Positions 56,067 through 64,000 of a stretch of 64,000 nucleotides of DNA are shown here, piece after piece. The stretch is from Coix lacryma-jobi var. lacryma-jobi (lineage: Eukaryota; Streptophyta; Magnoliopsida; Poales; Poaceae). The stretch spans positions 64,355,864-64,419,863 of the forward strand of contig CM019826.1 in the NCBI GenBank assembly GCA_009763385.1. Direction: 5' to 3'. The position numbers and the translations under genes are program-made. The notes beneath the pieces are model-generated. The model saw only the letters and a list, made by a program, of their open reading frames with translations. It did no database searches and was not told the DNA's origin. The stretch's first letter is position 1, and each line of letters begins with the position of its first letter.

Positions 56067-59000
56067 TGTGGCGGAACCGTCCTGATTATAAGAGCTCAAG
56101 TATTATCTTAGCCAAATCCGTCTGACTTCGACTGATACTTGAACCCATATAACCCCGGTAGTCCGGAAATCTCGAAGGATTTCTAACACCATACATCATA
56201 CAGGATCGCATCGTTCAAGGATTACATTCGTAAAGATACATCACAGCGAAAACAAAACCGAATTTAACACCAGAGTGCGGAATTTAAAACGGAGTTATTA
56301 CAATACTGAATTTTAAAAGTGCGGAAGCTGAAGTAGTTTAAAACACGACCACCACACGTGTGGTCCAAATAAACATTGTTTGATAAAACCCACTCAACAC
56401 GACTCACTCCTTCTTTTTAAGATAATGTGCCACCAACAGTCTCAGACCAGCAAAAGAAAAAGGGAAGCTTCTGGACGACCCTGCCCTAGGCCTACTCCTC
56501 AACACCTTCCACTAGGTAGAGGCAGTGCTTACAATAGCCGAAGTAGACCTGGCCATCTGCAACAACGGGATAAACCCTGAGTACGGGAATGTACTCAGCT
56601 AGACTTACCCGTCCAAATGAAAATAAAGACTCCAAGGGTATGCAAGGTCTTTTGGGTGGAGCTGGGATCTTTTAGTTGCGAAAAGCTCAATTTCAGATAA
56701 GAGGTAATTGATGATAATGATGAGCTGCCATTTTTAGACCTATTCCTTAATTCTAGGTTTTTCACCTGTACTAGAGCACTCACTTGAATCTATCAATCAA
56801 TAATATGACCATATCCAGTTGACTTATCGACATTTTAGTTGAACCTTTAATCATCACATGGAGTTGTATCGTGGTGAAGCTCGCCATAGTTTCCCACTAA
56901 CCGGGGGAGACGGCGACTCGAATCGAATTCCAAACCAGCTGGTGAAAGACCTTCAATACCAGCCCACACTTTCCCCGTCGGGTCCATGCATTGGGCAACC
57001 GCTCGATGCTTGTTCGTGGTGGTAATCGTCGCGGCTCACAGCACAGACCGCCCAATTGGAACCTGGCGATGGCCTCACGCGGCAGATCGCAATTTCCATA
57101 CTAGAGGGCATGACACGGGTTGAGACCGGCCCGAACAGCTTCTAACCGTCTTTGGGGTCGATGATTACGGCACCGACATATCCCTAAGTAAAAGGGCGCG
57201 TTCAAAAATGAACGAGGGCCAACATCGATACAAACCTACACGATCCAACGGACGGACTGCCCCAAGTTTTCAAACTTGTGCCTTGCCTTCCAGTTGACCG
57301 TATTTCACTACAACTCAGGTTCTTTTCCACGATAGCAAATATAGTCAACCGTGATCCGGTAACTACCCATCAGGGTATTACAGAAACACCCTTAACAATA
57401 ACTTTTATTAAGCAGACTAAGCAATTCTACATTATAAAAGTAACAGGATAACAAGACAGGTAAAAATCAATAATCAAGGAAGGGTAATGCAGCAAGTAGG
57501 ATTCATCCAACTCCTAACCTAATGCATCACAATATAAAAGGACTCAAGTAAGTTAATTGTAAATAATAGGAGACTTAGAATGCTCCGGGGCTTGCCTTGG
57601 GAGAAGACTGAGGCCTCGTGGGAGGGGCACTTAGGCAAGTTAGTGTCGCTTGCGGGGTCGGCTTCCTCGGCCTGCTGAAGCTCCGGAATCTCCTGCTCGA
57701 CGTTTGTCTCCGGCTCCTGGTCTTGCTCCGGAACTGTCGATCCTATTGTATGCGGTAAATCGAATAATTAATGCGGGGTGCGAGATATAGTGGTATGAAA
57801 GGAACATTTCTTGCAAACCAACAAAACCAACTTGTTGAACCACTTTTGACATTGAGGCAAATACTTATTTATTTCATAAAACAAAATCCATTCAATCACC
57901 TATTTCTTATTTAATAAATCAAAAGAAATCGAGTTTGAACTGCAAGTGCACTTTTCTGGATTCAGAAAAATCCACAAAAATTCCAGAAGGCAATTAACTC
58001 TCACTGGACTTCACTGAACAATTTTCAACCAAAAATAAAATACATAACTGTAGATATAAAAATCACAAGTAAACTGCTCAAAATGGTGCTTTGAACTAAC
58101 TTTTTATACAAAAAGGGTCAAACAACAGATTTCATAATTTTCCTAGCTTCTTCTACTCATACACATCGTACTGTAGAGAACTTGTGGCCAGAGCATAAAC
58201 ATACAAGCCTACACAAAATAAACAAACCTATCCCAATTTAAACCATTTGAACTACAACCCTACTGGAAAAGGGTGCTAAACTCAATTTCACATTTTTCCC
58301 AGATTCTCCTTCACATTTTATGCTTATCAAGAAAGTTCCATGAACAGAAACATTATATTATTTCTTATACGAATTTCCAAAGAAAATCACAGAAAGGTAC
58401 AATTGTAAAGCAACTTCAGATTTCTCCATACAACAGCTCATGCTTGCATTTTTCTTAGCTTGAACATCACAAACAGAGACTACACCAATTTTTCCACATT
58501 TTATTTCGACATATAAAACACCTTAACATTTATTCTCAGAAATCAACCAAAAAGGACTTTTAATCATAACAGAAACTTTTTCTACATAAACAGTGCATCA
58601 TATATTTCTCACAGGTGCAAAACAGGTTAATGAACTTGCACAAAATTTTCCAAGATTTATCTCAACCAGAAAACACTTATTTCCATTTATCACAACAAAA
58701 GCATATAAACTAAATTAAATAAAAACAGTAAAATAAACTTCTACCAAAAATACTTTCATATTTTTCCATGATAGATCTACTCGTAAGCAAGCTAGCAAAA
58801 CTGAAAGTACTTCATTTGGACTTTTAAAACGAGCTACACAAAATAACAAGTATTTACTGGAAAAAGGAAAAACATTTAAAGAAAAATCCTTTTGAAAACA
58901 CCCGGCGCTCGGCTTCGGTGGACGCGGTCCATGGACCAAGCAGAGGCTGACGCGCGGGGTCCATGGGTCAACGGGACCCACCCGTCAGAGAGAGAAGAAC

Positions 59001-60564
59001 AGGGGAGGTGTTTGACCGACGCAAGCTCGTCGGCGGCGAGGTCTCCGGCGGCGAGGCTAGGCTAGTTAGACTCGTCTCGACGAGGCGCATCCCGTGGTGG
59101 TGTTGGTTTGGCCAGCGCATGGCCGGAGCGTGCCGGCGGCGAGCGGCGACGCAGGGCGGCGGCGGCGACTCCCGGCTTCGCCATTTCCGGCGGTGGCCGG
59201 AGAAATTGGGGGAGGCAAAAGCTCCTACGAACCCAGGGAAGCTACCAAGGGAGTTGGTTTGGCTCGGATGGCTCCAGAGAAGCTTGGCCACGTGAGAGGT
59301 CCGCGGCGGCGCCCATGGCGCTCGGCCGGGGAGAAGAGGGAGACGGGAGGCGGTAGCGTTAAGGCTTGTTGGCGTTCTCACCTTGCCTTGGCTCGGTGGA
59401 GCTCGAGGATGAAGAAGAGGAGTCGATGGAGCTCGGGTTGGGGAAGAACGGCGTTGCGGCTCGGCGGTGGCGACTGATGAACCGAAGGAGGCGCTTCGTT
59501 CTCCGGCGGCGTTGGGGCTCGGCGGGTGGCGCGGAGGTGCGCACCGTATGATATGGACGATGGCGGAGTAGTGATCGAGGTCAATCGGCCGGTGGTGACT
59601 TGGCTAGGGCGGAATGGTGGTGTGGCTCTTTGGTGTCGAACGGCGGCGAGCGGGGTGGCGTTCGCGTGCGGGAGAGAGAGAGGGGCTGGCGAGAGAGAGG
59701 GGTGTAAGTGAGGAGTGAAAGAGAGAGGAGTGCGGGCGCTCAGTTTTGGGCTCGACGGAGCGACGGACGGCCGGTCGTGGCGGGACCCGCGACGGCGACG
59801 GGCGTCAGGCGACGGCGCGGCGGGCGAGGTGCGCAGCAGGCGAGGCGGAGCGGGAGTGGGCAAGAGCGATCCGTTGCGTGATCAGGGGGGAGAAGATCAG
59901 CAGGGGAGTGGCCGCGCGGGATTTGGAGCAGGAGACGGCGGCCACGTGGCGCAAACGCCGGCGTACGGCGCAGCCGTGGTCGGGGCGACCGGCGCGCCGT
60001 GCGCGGCGAGCGTGCGGGAGGCGCGGGCCGGCGCGGGCGCTAGCTGGGCCGAAAGGCCAGATGGGCTGGAAGTGGGGCGCAGGGAAAAAATTCTTTTCCT
60101 TTTTCTTTTTCCAAAAATTTTCCAAAGTTTGATCACTCAAAAACAGTTTCAAAAACTTCAAACTAAGTTTTGACCCAAATATAAAAGTTGTTCAAAATAA
60201 TTTTCTCTACAACTTTCATATAGGACACTTTTTCTGAAAACCATTTTTAAATCCTCCACATAAATAAAGTCAATTTTGAAGTATAAATCATTTTGTTTGA
60301 CTTATTTTAATTTAACAAACTAATCTGAACTAGGTGAAAACTCCAACATGAAAAGCACTCTACTCAATATTCTCTATTTTATAAAACTCTTTGCCCAAGT
60401 AGAAATCTACTTAAATCATCCAGTCAAATAGAAATCCAAAATCCAACTATTAAACAAAAGCAAAAAAGCACTCTTATGCACGTGAAATGATGCAATGCAT
60501 TGCTTATGGTTCTTTAGTAGCTAATTGCAGTGCCTAATGCAGTGCTTGACACTAGGGTGTCACA
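56067..60564 (-). mobile_element. 5' LTR of chromovirus F (4498 bp)
   Basis: TGTGACACCC (60564) to GGTTCCGCCACA (56067) on the minus strand. Same structure as the 3' LTR, one copy of the 63-bp unit, GC-rich block at about 58905-60085. By eye the two LTRs differ by scattered substitutions only, more densely in the first 120 bases. Confidence 0.93.
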
Positions 60565-60734
60565 CTATGCAGGTTCCAACTTATGTAAAATATTTGAGAG
60601 ACATGCTCAATAAGAAGAAACCAATTCCAAGTAGGAATGTGGTTAAATTGACCGAAGATTGCAGTGCGGTCATTTTAAACCAACTCCGAGAAAAGAAGAA
60701 GGACCCAAGAAACCTAACGATCGCGTGTTCAGTT
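60565..60734 (+). pseudogene. TRG2 protease start, right of F
   Basis: After the second CTATG the frame continues with CAG where TRG1 has TAG: VPTYVKYLRDMLNKKKPIPS and LTIACSV. It ends within GTTCAGTTG, just before the segment that holds the catalytic Asp in TRG1. So TRG2 has no protease active site. Confidence 0.88.
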
Positions 60735-60928
60735 GAGTATGGAGAAGGATCTTGTTTGCCATTCTTGTAGACATGGGAAGATGGTTGCCGCTCCCCACCA
60801 TCCAGTGACTCAGGTCATGACTAAGCGCCCTGGAGAGCTTTTGCACATGGACCTTGTTGGTCCGGCTGGGGTGAGCTCGGTTGGGGGGAAGTGGTATGTG
60901 CTTGTTGTTGTTGACGACTTTTCGAGCT
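60735..60928 (+). pseudogene. Copied integrase fragment of element A inside TRG2
   Basis: Reads the same as 41469-41662 (MEKDLVCHSCRHGK, HMDLVGPAGVSS) through to the GAGCT target site and into the LTR. A second copy of left-flank DNA cannot arise from normal insertion; it must have been copied with the LTR. Confidence 0.88.
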
Positions 60929-62502
60929 TGTTGATGCTCACTAAGTGACATATTCTTAGCATCAACAAGGTCATGTAACACAACACAAGGACCTAAAATC
61001 AACCAAAAACCTTTTATAAACTAACGATTTCCACTTGTCCTTGAGTTTTATTTGAATGTAGGTAATTGCAGGGTTTTTGAGAAAAATGACCAAGAGGACC
61101 CACCAAGAGGCGAGCACACTCACCTGGGCTCACTTTGGGCCAAAGTGGGGTGGCGCCCGCCACCCCTCACTGGTGGCCGCCAGGGGAGTGAGGCCCAAAC
61201 TCCTCCCCTGCCACATCACTAATCCAGGGGAGGCGTGCCACAGTCATTAGCAGTCATTGATCACTTAGGTCATTGCATCCAAGGGCTAAGAAGAGATGTC
61301 ACATGGATCATGACCTAATTGCCCATGTGACGGTTATTTGTACATGCAACCGACCTTGGAACCGCCTCTCTGGAGCTCCTGGATGCTGTTGAAGCAATGA
61401 CGGTGGATCCAACGGCCAGGGGAGTGGCGGCCGCCACCTAGGGCTGGAGCCCGCCACCTCACTCACCCCCCTGACCTAACCCTAGGTCCATAAGTACCCC
61501 CTAGGTCCCTTAGGCTATAAATAGGACCTCCCGAGCTCATTTGTACTCAGACCTCACCTCATTAGTCCCACTCTCTTGTAAGCGAAGCTCTGGTGAAGTA
61601 ACACTCTAGTTGAGAGACTTAGAGTGAGAGCGAGAGTGAAGAAGAGAAGAGCTGGAGTTGTAATAGAGGATCTTCCAGAGTCTCTGGTATAATTCCAAGT
61701 CTTTCTTCATTTATCTTAATGTTCTTCTACTTTCAGCATTTACTTTAAGTTCTTTACTTATTGTTCTTGTTGAGTGCTTTCGATCATAGATAACTTAGTG
61801 TTTAGTTTGTATCTAGTTTGGGTTCTTCGCTGAGTAATCAGTGCTCTAGTTTTGGAGGCAAGATTAGAGTAGTATATATTAGTGTAAGCGCGGTGCTTAG
61901 ACTGATTATACCTTAGTTTGTGGCTAGCCCCCCCGGATAGCTATGGTAGCAAACAGGTGGTGACAGCCCTGGGAGCCTTGAATTCTACCACGTAGTTGGG
62001 TTAGTTCTTAAATCATAAACGTCGTTGTGCACGTCTGAGGTAAATAGTCCAGAGGGTGTGTACGGTTCGAAGAACTAGATAAAACCATTATTGCTAAGTT
62101 AGTTGTGATCGTAAGTGTGTAGGAAAACATTAATCTGTTCATCGCCCAGACCCCACCGATTTAGTTTAGTAATAGTTAGTTTTTCTTTCTTTTTAGTAGT
62201 AGTAGAAACCAACCCCCATTCATACATTTCGTTCAACCTTGCTAGAATCACTAGTTGTTCATAGCAGTCCTAGTGTTAGTTCTTCCATAGTAGCTTCCCT
62301 GTGGAAATAAATACGATACTCGGTTACTCCCGGGTGAAGTGCTACAATTGACTTATTCTATGCGCTTGGGGAATTTACCAATAGTCATAAGAATAGTTAG
62401 TTATACTTCTTACATTAAGAAGTACCAACAAGTCTTTCTGGCGCCGTTGCCAGGACAGATTCCATAGTCTACTCCTAGTGACAACGTTAGCAAGTGTCAA
62501 CA
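60929..62502 (+). mobile_element. 3' LTR of TRG2 (1574 bp)
   Basis: TGTTGATGCTCAC to AAGTGTCAACA. No C-run expansion (CCTCCCGAG after the TATA box). An internal primer-site copy TGGCGCCGTTGCC lies at 62439-62451. Followed by GAGAT and the rest of element A integrase. Confidence 0.9.
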
Positions 62503-64000
62503 GAGATATTCGTGGGTTTTCTTTTTAGCAGAGAAAATTGAGACCTTCACTTTTGCTCGCAATCTGATTTTGCGTCTTCAGAACGAGTTCCCTTTGAACT
62601 CGATGCGAGCTATTCATAGTGATAATGGTTCTGAATTCAAGAATTCGGACTTTAGAAGTTTTGTAACTCTTTGGGTTTGGAGCATCAGTTTTCTTCCCCC
62701 TATACACCGCCACAAAATGGTGTAGTAGAGAGGAAGAATCGGACCCTTGTAGAGATGGCCAGGACGATGCTCAATGAGCATAGGACACCTAGGCGATATT
62801 GGGCTGAATCTATGAACACTGCATGCTATATTTCCAATCGCATTTTTCTCCGAGCTTTCTTGAAAAAGACTTCTTATGAGTTGCGTTTTGGAAAACAGCC
62901 CAAAGTGAGTTATTTTAGAGTTTTTGGTTGCCACTGTTTTATACTCAAGAAAGGCAACCTGGACAAATTTGAGTCTCGTTCTTCTGACGGTGTATTTTTG
63001 GGTTATGGCACTCATACTCGTGCATATCGTGTACTTAACCTTGATACTAACCGAGTCATGGAGACATCCGATGTCACCTTCGACGAGACCATGGTTTGTC
63101 CTTCTTGTTTTGAGCATGCAGGTGATCATGAGGTTGGCGAGCCTCTTTTTGATGACGAGGATGAGGGTGCTGAAGGGATGGATGATCCAGCACCACCTCC
63201 ACCTGCTGTGCCGCAAGCATCGGATTCTACTACGACGACACATGGCCCCAACCCCTCTTCGTCGACTACTTGGGGGTCGTGGGATCCGCCGCCTCGGGCT
63301 GTACCTTTTGTACCCGAGGAGGCACCAGTTGCTGTTGAGGGGGAGGTTTCTTCAGCTCGGGAGGCGCTATGACACATTCAGCGCCCACACCCGCCTCAAC
63401 AGATGATCAGCAACATCGACGAACGTGTCACTCGGTCAAGGTCACAACAAATCTCTCACTTTGCTCATTCTGCATTTGTTGCTGATTTTGAACCCCGAGA
63501 TGTCGGACATGCTTTATCTGATCCGGATTGGGTTAATGTCATGCATGAGGAGCTCAAAAATTTTGAGAGAAATCGGGTTAGGGTTCTTGTTCCTCTTCCT
63601 CCTGAGTGTCACCCTATTGGGACAAAATGGGTTTTCAAAAAGAAACAAGGAGAAGATGGCCATGTTGTGAGAAACAAGGCCAGACTTGTAGCCCAGGGGT
63701 ATAGTCAGAAGGAGGGGATAGACTATGAGGAGACTTTTGCTCCTGCAGCTCGTTTGGAGGCAATTAGGATCCTCTTCGCTTTTGTTGCATCCAAAGGGTT
63801 TAAACTTTTTCAAATGGATGTCAAGAGTGCCCTCCTAAACGGCTACATAGAAGAGGAGGTGTATGTGAAACAACCCCCCGGTTTTGAAAATCCCAAGTTT
63901 CCAAACCATGTTTTTCAACTTCACAAAGCTTTGTATGGTTTGAAACAAGCCCCTAGAGCCTGGTATGATAGGTTGAAAACCTTTTTGCTTGCTAAGGGTT
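62503..64000 (+). pseudogene. pol: Pol of element A, part 3: integrase C-terminal half and RT (runs off window)
   Basis: Continues with RYSWVFFLAEK-type sequence and SDNGSEFKN. A missing G near 62655 shifts the frame, after which the catalytic-Glu segment PPQNGVVERKNRTL and the integrase C-terminal region are open to 63369. CGA to TGA at 63370 follows. RT then reads TKWVFKKK, RLVAQGYSQ, QMDVKSALLNG and GLKQAPRAWYDRL to the window end, before the YVDD motif. Confidence 0.9.

Larger units (their letters stand above)
44959..60564 (-). mobile_element. Element F: Gypsy chromovirus (Tekay/Del-like), 15.6 kb, with an extra upstream ORF
   Basis: Complete, minus strand, flanked by CTATG (44954-44958 and 60565-60569). 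Order on the minus strand: 5' LTR 60564-56067, tRNA-Met primer site, leader of about 730 bases, histone-tail-like ORF (55333-54302), Gag-Pol with protease, RT, RNase H, integrase and chromodomain (53976-49514), polypurine tract, 3' LTR 49518-44959. Six breaks in the two frames. The chromodomain and LTR type fit the Tekay/Del branch. Confidence 0.93.
41663..62502 (+). mobile_element. TRG2: second gag-protease-only Athila-type element, rearranged
   Basis: LTRs 41663-43246 and 60929-62502, flanked by GAGCT and GAGAT (one base apart). tRNA-Asp primer site at 43255, Gag from 43375 to 44958, split by chromovirus F, then the protease start at 60565-60734. The rest of protease, the 1.4 kb non-coding region and the polypurine tract are gone. 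In their place are 194 bases of element A integrase (60735-60928), identical to the left flank 41469-41662, joined directly to the 3' LTR. The junction shares AGTTG in both sources. Confidence 0.88.
3799..64000 (+). mobile_element. Element A: Sirevirus-type Copia retrotransposon (outermost host), incomplete at right
   Basis: 5' LTR 3799-5835, tRNA-Met primer site, gag, protease and the first part of integrase to 8751. It is then split by element B (8752-41182; TTAAC at 8747-8751 and 41183-41187) and again by TRG2 (41663-62502; GAGCT at 41658-41662 against GAGAT at 62503-62507). The integrase C-terminal part and reverse transcriptase resume at 62503 and run off the window. Its 3' LTR is not seen. 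It inserted into LTR L2 after TGAAC (3794-3798). Two zinc knuckles in Gag, the gag/pol frame change and palindrome-rich LTRs fit the Sirevirus (Opie/Ji/SIRE) lineage. Confidence 0.9.

Overview
This window is plant nuclear DNA made almost wholly of nested LTR retrotransposons; I found no intact host gene, no tRNA or rRNA gene and nothing bacterial. A grass is the likely source. The reasons are the Sirevirus-type Copia elements with roughly 2 kb LTRs full of short palindromes, the repeated polypurine tracts, the Athila-type gag-only elements primed by tRNA-Asp, and a 15.6 kb Gypsy chromovirus with 4.5 kb GC-rich LTRs. The exact species cannot be read from the sequence.

Layout. 1-3798 holds broken LTRs: a Sirevirus LTR (L1, +), an Athila-like LTR piece (G, -) and a second Sirevirus LTR (L2, -). 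Element A (Sirevirus, +) starts at 3799 and runs off the right edge. It is split twice, by element B at 8752-41182 (target duplication TTAAC) and by element TRG2 at 41663-62502. Element B (Sirevirus, -) contains element D (Sirevirus, +, 11424-29459), a solo LTR E (30685-32005, TSD CTTAG) and a solo Sirevirus LTR C (35064-37066, TSD ACGGT). Element D contains TRG1 (Athila-type gag-protease element, -, 17497-24314, TSD ATCAT). TRG2 is a second copy of that gag-only family, in + orientation. It is split by the chromovirus F (-, 44959-60564, TSD CTATG). The order of insertion can therefore be read directly: L1/L2 and G, then A, then B and TRG2 into A, then C, D and E into B, TRG1 into D, and F into TRG2.

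How the parts work. The Sireviruses carry gag (capsid domain, two zinc knuckles, coiled coil) and, in another frame, protease, integrase, reverse transcriptase and RNase H. All three copies here are broken by stops and frameshifts, mostly of C-to-T type. TRG1 and TRG2 encode only Gag-protease and would need another element's polymerase. F encodes Gag-Pol with a C-terminal chromodomain and also a separate upstream protein that begins with a close copy of the histone H3 tail.

Most notable observations: (1) the H3-tail-like ORF of F, in the same element as a chromodomain; (2) a two-hairpin structure in the Sirevirus LTRs whose stems change together between subfamilies; (3) three classes of palindromic array in these LTRs, two of which replace each other at the same place; (4) a conserved TGATGTAG gag/pol junction with a minimal AUG-stop; (5) gag-only elements whose LTR has swallowed a second primer-binding site; (6) two abnormal insertion or repair scars, one at D (54-bp flanking duplication) and one inside TRG2 (flanking DNA copied next to the far LTR).
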